A stretch of 64,000 nucleotides of DNA, from NCBI RefSeq assembly GCF_030272615.1, contig NC_081406.1, forward strand, positions 474,933,900 through 474,997,899. The letters are read 5' to 3'. Shown in pieces: positions 10,054 to 21,299 of this stretch (position 1 is its first letter; every line of letters starts with the position of its first letter). Both the position numbers and the translations under genes were made by a program. The notes below the pieces were generated by a model. It made no database searches, was not told where the DNA came from, and saw nothing but the letters and a program-made list of their open reading frames with translations. The stretch comes from Cryptomeria japonica (Eukaryota > Streptophyta > Pinopsida > Cupressales > Cupressaceae).

Positions 10054-11568
10054 TGATAACTCAATGATGAGCGAATAGTACCAAACTGGTACTGAGAGGG
10101 GGGGTGAATCAGTACAGGCAAAAATACAGTCCAAAACCGATTTGACAGCAAACACTTCAAATGACTGGCAGACAGTGATACTGGTTTGAAGCAGAGTACA
10201 ACCGGTAAAGCTTAGAATGTCTGAGTCAAGCATTAACCGGTTACTCACTTAGCTTTTCACTCAACTCGAGACTACACTACCATTTCACCCTTATGCATAA
10301 ACAAGTAATCTATCATCAGACCACAATAACAACTAGTTCAACATGTTTTATTGACAGGCATAAAACACAAAACCATCATATGCTTGACAGACAATAGCAA
10401 AGCATCACACATGACACACATATTTTTCACACAGAAACCCAACTGGGAAAAACCATGGTGGGGATGAATATCCACGAGCTATTTTTGAACTCTTTAGAAG
10501 TCCACTTTGTTAGAAGCCTTGTCCGGTTAGAGACATTACAATAGGTTCTGCTAGGAACCGATCCTGTTAGGGATCACCTAGTTAAGGGATGGCTACAATA
10601 CCCGGTTAAGGGTTAAACCCTATTAAAGGTTACCTTGTTAGAGGATTTCAAGAACTCAACAGCTAAAGGATTCCAAACTTAGTAGCTTTGAATTACCCTA
10701 TTAAAGGATTTTCAGCAAGTCGGTTAAGGCTACCTTGTTAAGGGATTTTTTAGCTGTTGAGGTGGTTAGAGATCAACAGGTATTACTATGATCTGGTAAC
10801 AACAGTTAATGTCAATGCAGATCTACTTAAGATCCTCTTCACCTTCTGCACTTACACTCTGCAGGTATCACTTCTCTCCTTTTGGTCTGGCAAGAATCAC
10901 GTATCCCTTCTCTTGGATACACACACACAAATTTTGCCAACAACCTCAGAAAGAGACACAACATTGACCTTATAGGAAAATAGATAGGTCGGTAGCATAA
11001 ACCCTAAACCCTAAACCTGTTAGGTTAAGGAATTCAAACGGTTCAATCCTGACCATTGAGAACACTGCATTAAATGCAGCAGATCTTGATCCAAACTCAA
11101 GACATTCTCCATCGTCCATTTCCACCAATTTTATGGCGGTTTATAACCCATCACATGTTATCACCATTTTACAGTCTTCGCACATTCCTGAGGTAGATAG
11201 GAACAATATCCCTCATGCAAGATCCTTCACGTACACAGGCTTACGTGGCAACACGCTCTGTTCTTCTTTACAATTCTAACTCATCACACAATATCATCGG
11301 TTGAGCCACACAGGCTTGAAGCACATCAACTGAAAACCCTAAAGTTGAGACTACCAACTGGTAGTCATACAATACTTCCATATGCCGGTTCCCATAACTA
11401 TATGCCAGTTCATCATGAACAAGCACACCGCTTCACTTTGGCACAAATGTCGGTTCATAGTGTTATACCAGTTCTCACATATGTCGGTTCACACCTCTTC
11501 AACATATTGACATCAATGACAACATACAATGTCAATATGTCCTCATACCGATTCACATAATGCCAACA
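10054..11568 (-). repeat. Copia 5' LTR (1515 bp)
   Basis: Partner of 4034-5575. On the minus strand it starts TGTTGGCATTATG and ends GTTATCA. It has the same C-rich tract close to the PBS, the same GTTAAAGG-type array and a shorter AAACCCT run. Promoter and polyadenylation signals should lie here but I could not pin them down. Confidence 0.95.
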
Positions 11569-12131
11569 ACATCTTCCAATAACTCTATATTTCTCCCTAG
11601 CAAGGTGAGACATTATCAGAATGATGGTTATAGTGCTCAATACTTGCTTCTTAAGACAACGAGAAAGGCAGCAAAGTTGCAGTGAAGCGAACAACATAAT
11701 CAACGGCCAAAATATTTTCCACTCTCAAAAGCCCATGTGAGACAAATAACACTTGTTATGTGGATTGTAATTTATATAAGATATCAAATAAATTTGTGAG
11801 GAGGTTTATAATTGAATTTATAAGTTTTTGATTATAAAAATGATAGAACATCAATGTATTAAACTAATGGGTATTAATTATTTACAATTCTTGATAAAGA
11901 ATTCGTTGTTGACACTTGACATTAGTCATTGTAGAAATCTTGGATGTGATGCCTTTCACATATTGAATATTGATGCTTGTTGAGTATAAAGTTGGGAACA
12001 TTGAACATCAGATGGTTTTATAACAACAAATAATATTAAATGTTGGTTAGAGAATTAAATTGAAATAAATCTGTTCAAACATAGATGCTCTTGTGACCTT
12101 TTTTTTGGTCGATAAAGGAAAATTTAGTATT
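11569..12131. other. Spacer between two LTR elements
   Basis: Continues the pre-insertion sequence found before 4034. On the minus strand CTTGCTAG then GGAGAAAT near 11590-11610 could be a splice acceptor and exon start that reads into 4033. The rest is AT-rich with no recognisable gene. TAGTATT at 12125-12131 is the target duplication of the next element. Confidence 0.4.
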
Positions 12132-12652
12132 TGTAGCATCGTAAATTGTATGCACTTGCTAGGGTGGTACAATTTCACACCTAGTTTAGCACCCGCCTTG
12201 GCGCATTTTGTATTTTGCATTGCATTTCCCCTTTAGCACTTAATTAATCAAATTAATTAGGTCTAAGGTTCTATTTTATCATCTCCCACATCATAAAGTT
12301 GGGCCCTTTCATTAAAGTGTGCCCTTTTCATTTTATTCCTCCTATACATCATTTAATCAAAAACCCTAATTAGGTCCTATTTTGAACTTGGGGGCTTGAT
12401 TTCAGGGGTCAAAACATCTCGAAATCACCTGTAACTTCAGGATTCTCTCTAAAATCATCATATCCGACAGTCTTGAAAATTTGGTGAAAAGTTGTCAGGA
12501 CCATGGCGCCCGGAGTGCAACATGGTCCCGAACATTTTTCCCGAAATTTTAGGAGCGCGATCCAATCATAAAATAAAGCTTAACCCCAAGAAATTGGCGG
12601 GATATTCAATCTCTAGGTCGGCCAAAAGTCAAAATTAAGACCTAGGGTTTCA

Positions 12653-12659
12653 TATATAA
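12653..12659 (+). promoter_or_regulatory. Probable LTR TATA box
   Basis: TATATAA preceded by CCTAGGGTTTCA and followed about 30 bp later by the CATTTGAAAGG region, a usual plant LTR promoter layout. The same box is at 19263-19269 in the 3' LTR. Confidence 0.7.
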
Positions 12660-13271
12660 GAGCTCTCTTTCTTCATTTGAAAGGATCTGATTTTGGTTTT
12701 GAGAGGACCTTCTATGTAGCGAAAGAGTAGATCTTTGAAGACTTCAATAACATTCAACATCTTTCTATCAAGCATTTATCAATTTCATTCATCCATTTAG
12801 GGCTTGGAAGACATTGAAGAACAATAGGAGATTACCGACTGAAGATTGGCTTGTACTCCTCCCTTGAGGGTTGGGTATGATTTCATGTTGTTTTCATGTC
12901 TTTGCATAAGCTTCAAATATCCTTTATTCATGCTTTAGATCACTTTGCATCTTGATTTAGAGCATTTACATTATCATTTACAAGCAATTAGGGTTTACTT
13001 TCTAGGTTGCTCTAGTTTGCTTTCTTGCATTTAAGGACCTTGCACACACACTAGGTCTGCACACACAATACATTTTACAATACAACTTGGCTATTCGTGG
13101 AGGTGGAAATCACTGAAGTGGGGGTTTAACTAAGGCAAAACCCTATATAGCCGCCCAAACACCTTTTCAGATATAAGTGCAGGTTTCAGGACTCGGACGA
13201 CGCCGCAGGTTGCAGATCCGGGAGAAGCAGACTGAGACAGAACAACACACCAAATTCCAGCCCAGAAAGCT

Positions 13272-13372
13272 AGGACAGGGGCGTGGGGCGCCCTGGTCCT
13301 ACCAGGATAGGGGCGCTGGGCACCCTGGTCCCTGGGACAGGGGCGCTGGGCGCCCTGGTCCTCCTGACAGAC
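13272..13372 (+). repeat. GC-rich tandem repeat in LTR
   Basis: Three imperfect units of about 30-39 bp built around ACAGGGGCGCTGGG and CGCCCTGGTCCT. Each can pair internally (GGGCG with CGCCC). The repeat is at 19882-19982 in the other LTR and accounts for spurious Pro/Gly-rich ORFs on both strands. Confidence 0.75.
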
Positions 13373-13806
13373 AGCATTTTCAGCATTTTTGACAGCTTTT
13401 CCAGAGTGCAAAACAACAGTTTCTGGAGCAGTTTCAGGGGCAGAATCAGGACAGTGGCGCCCGCGCCCCCATCCCGAACATTTTCATTCATATTTTAACA
13501 CCAGGTACACATTTACATTCTTGTCTTGTCCTTGTGTTTACAGCTTTCCATCATTTAGGTTCAATTCTGTAATCTTGTTATTAGTTCATACTTGCACTTT
13601 GGGGTTAGGGATTGAACTTGCATCATTTCATCTTTCAATTACAACAAAGGAATAGAAATCCTAATAGGTAGCCCGTGGCTCTCTCTTCCACAAAAAGAAG
13701 TAGCCAATTGTGTGATACCTCTAGGCTCTTTCGTATTCCACAAATGTGTGCTTGAAAGTGAGATCAGGGCATGTTTGCTTAGTGTCACTTTTTCTCCCAC
13801 ACATTT

Positions 13807-13822
13807 TGGTGAACCCGACGTG
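13807..13822 (+). promoter_or_regulatory. Primer binding site of RT-less element
   Basis: TGGTGAACCCGACGTG starts 5 bp after the 5' LTR end. It is TGG-led, as a tRNA-complementary PBS should be, and differs from the initiator-Met site of the copia elements. I cannot name the tRNA with confidence. Confidence 0.65.
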
Positions 13823-13967
13823 AATCTATCATTGCTTCCTCTTGCATTGCATTTGTTAGATCTAGATCTAGATTTAGTGTGTTTTCATTTCATTTTCATT
13901 AAAAAGAAAAAAGAAAAAAAAAGTGTGTTTCTTTCCATTGTGTGTTTAAATTTTATGCAATTTCAAA

Positions 13968-16900
13968 ATGTCAGATTTTTATTTGCAAGATGTTCATATT
14001 TGTGATGATTATGAGTTAGATGAAGCTTTAGATGAATTTTTGAAACCTAAATATACCAAACCTTCATTTTACCAAAAACTCATAAACATTGTTACTATGC
14101 CATTTTGTTGTGATGAGAAAGATAAGTCGAATGATTCCTCTCAAGGGTACATTCCTATCAGCTCTTCCACTAAATCTAGTAACATGGTTGTTTTCAATGA
14201 TCCCCTCTATGAAGAGATATCTCCTTTTGAATCAGAAGATAAACCTTTTAATAGATATGATCATGCTTTGTTGGATGATGCCCTTGATGCCTTTGTGTCT
14301 CCTAAAAAACACTCCCTTCATGAGGATCCTTTTGTGCAAGAAGATGACATTATCCCTACATTTCCTAGTGATGGCCTTTCCTTTTCCAACAAAATTCCCA
14401 CTAGAGATGATGAATTAATGATAAATGCTTACCCTTCTCCTAAAGTTGGTCTTACCCATAAGCATCCCTTAGAGAAAGAAGATGAAATAATAAGCAATTT
14501 CCTTAATTCTCTCTCCCCTAAAGATCATATTGAAGATATTTTGAGGAAAGAGGATGAGTTTAACACATCTATTGATGCTCTCCCTCCTAAGGATGAGGAA
14601 TTAATAAACAATGTTATCTCCTCTCCCGAAATTGACAATACTTCAAACATTCCTTTCAACAACCTCACTATTTGGGATGAACCATTGGAAGAAGGTGTAG
14701 ATTATTCTCTACCCCGTGAGAGAACCCTAGCCAAAGGGGATGAAATAAAGATTGAAAACTCCCTTGATATTTTCTCACCTTCCTTGAATCTTAATTATTC
14801 TCCCTCTAAAAATAAAGCATCTCCCTCTCCTCAATTTGGTTCTACTCATAAGGAAACCCTAGTTCAAAGCAAGATGGTTAACATTTCTTTCAGAGATCTC
14901 CCTCTCAAAAGTGAGACTTTAGAGAGTAATGTTGATCCTTCTCCTAGAGAGTTTATTCCCCATGTAGATCATTTGATGATAAAGGATGATATGACCTTTC
15001 CTAGTATTACCCTTCCTACTAGAACATCAATGCCTATCCCTTGTCTCTCTCCTGGAATTGATCTAATCTGTGATAAGATTTTAGTGCAAGAGAAGACTAT
15101 CAATAATTCTTCCAACACTTTTTTTCATTCCTCTAAACCATCCTCAATCAATTTGATACATGTGAATGAAACACCTAACAAACCTCTCTTCACTGTCCAA
15201 GGTGCTTGTCCTTCTCAAAATTCTCAACCTTTAAATAAGCCTATCTTAGTGGTTCAAGGTGGTTATGCTAATGATTCTTTTTGCACTCCTAAGAAACCTG
15301 TTATTACTGTGCAAGGAGGTTATTCCTCTAAGAGCCCTTATGAGTATGCTAAGCAATTTACTAGAGAGGGTTATCATGCGGTTGCCCATACTTATAATAC
15401 TAGAAACAATAGGCAACCTAATCCTCCTCCAGTTATCCCAACTTCACTTCCTCCTTCCCAACCTATTCTTCCTCAAGCTCCACGTATTTCACAAGTTCTT
15501 GGTAAGGAATATGATCTCATAGAACAACTTAAAGCTACCCCTGCTAAGATATCACTCTGGGATTTGATTCAAACTTCTTCCGCTCATCATGGAATGTTAC
15601 AAGATGCCTTGAAAGATTTGAATGTTCCTCCACTGAATACATCTAGTAATATAGCATCTTTAGTTAACTCTGTGATGAATCCTAAAGCTCAAATTGTGTT
15701 TACTCAAGATGAGTTACCTACTAGTAAAATTCAACATCAATATGATCCCTTGATGATTGTGGTTATCATAAATGACACTGCTATAAGACGAACACTGGTA
15801 GATAATGGTTCTGGCCTTAATGTGTGTAGCATTAATCTATTGCATAAGATGAATGTGGATACATCCCTTATTGAGCCTGACTCTCGTCCCATTCGAGGCT
15901 TTGATAATGTGGCTAAGTCTTCATTAGGTATTATCACCTTACCCATCACAGTGGGACCTGTTACTTTGCCTACTCCTATCCATGTTATGTCGGGAAATCT
16001 AACATACAACTTGTTATTAGGGAGACCTTGGATTCACAGTATGTAAGCTGTCCCCTCTACATTGCATAGACAAGTTAAATTTATTTATAACAATAAGACA
16101 TATACCTTGATAGGTGATACTAATCTTCAGGCTTGTTTGCAAACATCTACTTCCAAAGGGAGTTTTTCTAAATCTTGCTCTTCTAATGACGACTCTTTAA
16201 ACAAAATACCTATGGATGAATCATCACCCTCTGATAATCAAAATTCTTTGGATGAGTCTAAAGCTCCTGAAGAAGATCCTTCTCAACTTGAGTCTACACA
16301 TGAAAAGGCTTTTGATCCTGAGAAGGTTCTCACAGAAGACGATTGGGGATCTCTTGATTTTAATCCCACCTTTGTAGGTGAGTATAGGGTTCCTCCTAGA
16401 GCGCTTAAAGTTAAAGAAAATGAAGAAACTAAAAATCAATCAGTCTTACCTGAACCTATGAGCAATAATTTTGTGGCCGCTTCTCAAACTTCTTCTCCTC
16501 ACACCTTTAATTCTGAAGAATTTGATTCTTTGTCTTATGAAAAACCACCTTCTCTTCCTGAAATGGCTGATCGTTATGGTCGTGGTTTTCGCATTTTTGC
16601 TAAGCATGGGTATCATGGAAATGGTTGTGGTGCTCATGAACAAGGGATGAAAGTTCCTCTAGAGACTAATTTTCACAATTATGCCTTTGGACTTGGCTAT
16701 AATCCCTGCAAACACACTAAAGCATCTAAAAGACCATCTCTTAATGTGAATGCTATATTTAGTAGTGATGATGATCTCACTTCAACTAAATCATCTTCTA
16801 CCTCTATCAACTCTCATTCCCCTCATAAGGAAATCTTGGCGATGAACAAATCTCTTTATGACTCCCCTCAAATTTCTAAATCCACTTATGAATCTTTATC

Positions 16901-17093
16901 TCCTATTCATCACAAAGTCCTTTCCTCCAGGGATAAGGCTCTAATAAATTACACTCATCCCTCTTCTAAGATTTATTGTGACTTTTCTTCTTCAATTTTT
17001 ATCATTTTATACATGTTTTTGATCTCACTTATAGTTGAGCATTTAGCATGTCATATTCAAATTCCTCATTCAATCTATCATGTCTTTAAATAA
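13968..17093 (+). pseudogene. ORF with acidic repeats, retropepsin-like and G-patch-like domains
   Basis: One frame of about 1040 codons with a single stop (TAA, 16044-16046). Residues 1-430 are acidic, with repeated ..KEDE..S.SPK.. units. Residues about 400-465 carry three KP..xVQGGY-type repeats. Residues about 595-690 look like a retropepsin: LVDNGSGLNVC where D-[ST]-G is usual, then ILLP-type strands and LLGRPWIHSM. After the stop AVPSTLHRQVKFIY continues the same domain. A G-patch-like region (GRGF, GYHGNGCG, then FGLGYNP) lies at about 16560-16710. A hydrophobic segment (FIILYMFLISLIV) is close to the end. No Gag capsid motif and no RT are seen. Confidence 0.8.
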
Positions 17094-18726
17094 CATTAAT
17101 GGCTATTATGTTGCTCATCATTATGTGACATTGGTAGCTCATTTACTGGGGGCTCATTGTCATTCATGATGGTACAATTTCAAGTGCAATCATATTTTTG
17201 AAGCAACATAATAGCCTAATTTTCTATGTTATCTCTTGTTCCTATGGGGACAAGAGTGATTTCATACATCTCTTCTTTTGCTTATGTCCAAATCTCTCCC
17301 TAGAAGATTGTGTAAGTCCTTCTCATTGTCCTTATCCTTGGGAGGCAATGATCTTTCCTTATTTTTATCTAAGGATCCACTTTTTCCTATTTTGTGGATG
17401 GTGTGGACTTTATTACTTGATGTTATGCCTTGTATGCATTTGTTGTTGTTTGTTCAAGGATTCTCTCTTACAAGAGGTGTAAGTCCTTGACTACAACCTC
17501 TTTTGCACTCGGTAAAATACATCCATAATGAATTCACTCTCCCAATTGGGTTAAAAGGAGCGTCATCCTTCATTAAGAATCACTTTCACCTCACAAAAGA
17601 AGGAAGTATTGCATTCTTATTCTCTTCTTTGTCTTATTCCTCTCGGGGATAGGTGTCTTTTGTACAAAGATCTCTTCTCCTCTAAGGATCTCCTTTACAC
17701 ATACTACAAGATATCTCTTTTCAACTATCTTATCCTTGCTTAAAGAGCGCAAAAACTCTCTTGCTTGGATCTATGACATTGTTGCATTTTTGGGGTATCT
17801 TCTTTTGTGATGAAGGTAGGTATCCTTGTTCTACTTTGCTTATGACATAAACATTACACTTTTTGAGCAATGGGTCATTCTTGGAACCAGAGCACAGACT
17901 CTTAGAGCGAGATGTCTCCATTTTTCTTTTATGCAAGGTGATTATTCTCGGAACCAGAGCACAGACTCTTAGAGCGAGATGTCACACTTTTGTACTATAC
18001 ACATACAGGGTGTAGCATACTCGGGCATAGACTCCTATGAGGTGCTTCTAGCCTCCCTTACACACACATGCACGAGGTTGAGTGGAACTAGCGGCATAAG
18101 GCTAGACTTTCTCACTCTCCTCCCTTACATGGATCACCTAGACAGACTCTAGGGGCTAGTTTTCCATGTCCTTTTCCCATGGATCACCTAGACAAGATCT
18201 AGGGGTGAGAAGTCCATGTTTTCTCTCTCACTATTCTTCTCATGGATCACCAATGTGTGTATTCATGCCTTTTTCCTTTCTTTTCTTCTCTTTGCCTTTT
18301 GTTTCCATTTACATCCTTCATCTTGTGTTAGAGAACTCTCAAATCCTCACACTCTTTGTTGTGTTGGAATTGAGATTTAGTCCTCTTTCTTACCAAATGA
18401 TTCTCCATTAGTTTTTGATCTCATATCAAATCTTCTTGTGAGCAATTCGAAGTGGTAAACATGATACCCTATTTCAACTCACTAAAATTAGCAAGCCGAA
18501 ATAGGGGGGGGCATATAGCTACCCTCGAATTTTCATCACCTTCCTTAGTAAGCATTAGGTGATTTTGTGATCTAACGTGTGTTTTGTAGGGTGCGGTTCC
18601 TAACTGTGTACTGCAGATACCGCTGGGGGCTTCGTTCGACAGACTTATGGATATATCCTTTTTCAAATAATGTTTACTTTTTCTGTACTTTAGCTTGCAT
18701 ATGCACGTAGTGTTCATATGACCGCT
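17094..18726 (+). other. Non-coding 3' internal region of RT-less element
   Basis: About 1.6 kb without a credible ORF. It holds a 34-bp direct repeat (17883-17916 and 17950-17983, starting GGAACCAGAGCACAG) and three related segments starting ATGGATCACC near 18129, 18179 and 18241, two of which continue CTAGACA..TCTAGGGG and could fold. It might include packaging or dimerisation signals; that is a guess. Confidence 0.6.
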
Positions 18727-18741
18727 AAAGTGGGGGCTAAA
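18727..18741 (+). promoter_or_regulatory. Polypurine tract of RT-less element
   Basis: AAAGTGGGGGCTAAA abuts the 3' LTR start TGTAGC. Its AAAGTGGGGGC core is the standard PPT form for Ty3-type elements. Confidence 0.85.
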
Positions 18742-20411
18742 TGTAGCATCGTAAATTGTACGCACTTGCTAGGGTGGTACAATTTCACACCTAGTTTAGC
18801 ACCCACCTTGGCGCATTTTGTATTTTGCATTGCATTTCCCCTTTAGCACTTAATTAATCAAATTAATTAGGTCTAAGGTTCTATTTTATCATCTCCCACA
18901 TCATAAAGTTGGGCCCTTTCATTAAAGTGTGCCCTTTTCATTTTATTCCTCCTATACATCATTTAATCAAAAACCCTAATTAGGTCCTATTTTGAACTTG
19001 GGGGCTTGATTTCGGGGGTCAAAACATCTCGAAATCACCTGTAACTTCAGGATTCTCTCTAAAATCATCATATCTGACAGTCCTAAAAATTTGGTGAAAA
19101 GTTGTCGGGACCATGGCGCCCGGAGTGCAACATGGTCCCGGACATTTTTCCTGAAATTTTAGGAGCGCGATCCAATCATAAAATAAAGCTTAACCCCAAG
19201 AAATTGGCGGGATATTCAATCTCTAGGTCAGCCAAAAGTCGAAATTAAGACCTAGGGTTTCATATATAAGAGCTCTCTTTCTTCATTTGAAAGGATCTGA
19301 TTTTGGTTTTGAGAGGACCTTCTATGCAGTGAAAGAGTAGATCTTTGAAGACTTCAATAACATTCAACATCTTTCTATCAAGCATTTATCAATTTCATTC
19401 ATCCATTTAGGGCTTGGAAGACATTGAAGAACAATAGGAGATTACCGACTGAAGATTGGCTTGTACTCCTCCCTTGAGGGTTGGGTATGATTTCATGTTG
19501 TTTTCATGTCTTTGCATAAGCTTCAAATATCCTTTATTCATGCTTTAGATCACTTTGCATCTTGATTTAGAGCATTTACATTATCATTTACAAGCAATTA
19601 GGGTTTACTTTCTAGGTTGCTCTAGTTTGCTTTCTTGCATTTAAGGACCTTGCACACACACTAGGTCTGCACACACAATACATTTTACAATACAACTTGG
19701 CTATTCGTGGAGGTGGACATCACCGAAGTGGGGGTTTGACTAAGGCAAAACCCTATATAGCCGCCCAAACACCTTTTCAGATATAAGTGCAGGTTTCGGG
19801 ACTCGGACGACGCCGCAGGTTGTAGATCCGGGAGAAGCAGACTGAGACAGAACAACACACCAAATTCCAGCCCAGAAAGCTAGGACAGGGGTGTGGGGTG
19901 CCCTGGTCCTGCCAGGACAAGGGCGCTGGGCGCCCTGGTCCCTGGGACAGGGGCGCTGGGCGCCCTGGTCCTCCTGACAGACAGCATTTTCAGCATTTTT
20001 GACAGCTTTTCCAGAGTGCAAAACAACAATTTTCGGAGCAGTTTCAGGGGCAGAATCAGGACAGTGGCGCCCGCGCCCCCGTCCCGAACATTTTCATTCA
20101 TATTTTAACACCAGGTACACATTTACATTCTTGTCTTGTCCTTGTGTTTACAGCTTTCCATCAGTTAAGTTCAATTCTGTAATCTTGTTATTAGTTCATA
20201 CTTGCACTTTGGGGTTAGGGATTGAACTTGCATCATTTCATATTTCAATTACAACAAAGGAATAGAAATCCTAATAGGTAGCCCGTGGCTCTCTCTTCCA
20301 CAAAAAGAAGTAGCCAATTGTGTGATACCTCTAGGCTCTTTCGTATTCCACAAATGTGTGCTTGAAAGTGAGATTAGGGCATGTTTGCTTAGTGTCACTT
20401 TTTCTCCCACA
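18742..20411 (+). repeat. 3' LTR of RT-less Ty3-like element
   Basis: 1670 bp, the same length as the 5' LTR. TATA box at 19263-19269; GC-rich tandem repeat at 19882-19982. Confidence 0.95.
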
Positions 20412-20650
20412 TAGTATTAAAGAGAAAGTTTCATAATACAAATTTTTTTAGCATGAGTTGATCCTTCTAGTCCAGGGAAAGGACAAAATCCTTATAGGTA
20501 ACCTTTATCCTCTCTCAAAATATCAATACAGTTCAACTTAAACGTAACAAAACTGAAGTATCTACTATCATCCACTTATATTTTGCAAGTTAGATGAAAC
20601 CTATACAGAAATTCGAATAAAAAAATGACCAAAAAACACATCTTTCTTTT

Positions 20651-21299
20651 CCACACACAAGATCAATCCCTCGAAGCACGACCACAACCACCAACACGAC
20701 CCCTACCTTGGCCACACCCATGCCCACGACCATCCTCATTGCCATTTTGCAAATCTGTTGGATCTTCTCCACTTGAGTGGGGAGAGTCATTGTTTTTTGT
20801 TGCAGTAAGAAAGCCATTTAGGATGGCAAAATCTCTTAACACAATCTCCTTGTCTAGGTCTCGAGTCCTATCTGTTAATACTCTCCATTTTAGATAATCA
20901 ATAGTCATAGCTATAATTTACTTGTGCCTCATAAAGGCTAGCCCCCTAAGGTCAAGTAGAAAAGGATAGAAAGTAATGGTGTCACCAAGCTCATTCAGTG
21001 CATCAAGATCCCCCAACCTCGAAATTCCAGAGCCAAGTAGGGCATATTTCATGACCCTATCTAATCCCCCAATCAAATTAGGTTCAAATAATTCAGACAC
21101 AAGCGCTCTAGTCTTGACTTTGGAGAAACCGGCATCAAGAAGGGAGGCCACAAATCTTAATGAAATCTACGCATTGTCCCTATAATACTCCCTTCTATCC
21201 AAATGATCCTGCCCAAGAATCATTTTTGTAGCCAATATAACCAAAGGGTTTACAGAGCGGAGGATACACTTTAATCTCAAGTCCGTGATTTCTTTGAAG
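20651..21299. repeat. Tandem duplication, unit A (649 bp)
   Basis: Unit A is followed directly by a near-identical unit B (21300-21949) at a constant offset of 649 bp. Only a few substitutions separate them, so the duplication is much younger than the coding decay inside it. Confidence 0.92.
20663..21299 (-). pseudogene. Unrecognised coding relic, copy A
   Basis: On the minus strand one frame runs the full unit: a helical segment (LRLKCILRSVNPLVILATK), TAG at 21167, a Leu-rich segment (ALVSELFEPNLIGGLDRV; GDLDALNELGDTITFYPF), TAA at 20918, then YLKWRVLTDRTRDLDKEIVL and a Gly/Arg-rich tail (GRGHGCGQGRGRVGG) ending at a TGA. The fragment is about 210 codons. I cannot assign it. The compact, helical body plus Gly/Arg-rich tail would fit an RNA-binding or capsid-like protein, including an old endogenous viral relic, but no motif settles this. 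Confidence 0.55.

Larger units (their letters stand above)
4034..11568 (-). mobile_element. Full-length Ty1/copia retrotransposon, decayed
   Basis: A 7535-bp element read on the minus strand: 5' LTR 10054-11568, PBS 10040-10053, gag and pol 9982-5819, PPT 5576-5589, 3' LTR 4034-5575. LTRs start TG and end CA in either orientation. The flanks GCATC (4029-4033) and ACATC (11569-11573) fit a 5-bp target duplication with one transition. Domain order protease, integrase, RT, RNase H is diagnostic of copia. The coding region has a frameshift near 7170, another in gag near 9900 and several TAG codons, so it cannot move by itself. I leave the lineage open. Confidence 0.95.
12132..13801 (+). repeat. 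5' LTR of RT-less Ty3-like element
   Basis: 1670 bp, TGTAGCATCG to CTCCCACA. My manual alignment with 18742-20411 shows 32 substitutions and no indel; 29 are transitions. It contains a TATA box and a GC-rich tandem repeat. Confidence 0.95.
12132..20411 (+). mobile_element. RT-less Ty3-like LTR element (LARD type)
   Basis: An 8280-bp element with two 1670-bp LTRs, PBS at 13807-13822, a long ORF at 13968-17093, a 1.65-kb non-coding tail and a PPT at 18727-18741. TAGTATT flanks both ends (12125-12131 and 20412-20418); at least 5 bp of it should be the target duplication. The ORF has a retropepsin-like and a G-patch-like domain of the kind seen in plant Ty3/gypsy polyproteins, but no RT, RNase H or integrase. 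It is therefore non-autonomous. LTR identity of about 98% makes it one of the younger insertions here. Confidence 0.9.

Noticed and set aside
13130-13655. Overlapping Pro/Gly/Arg-rich ORFs on both strands (also at 19740-20265)
   Set aside because: Created by the GC-rich tandem repeat in the LTR; they recur in both LTRs because the LTRs are copies.
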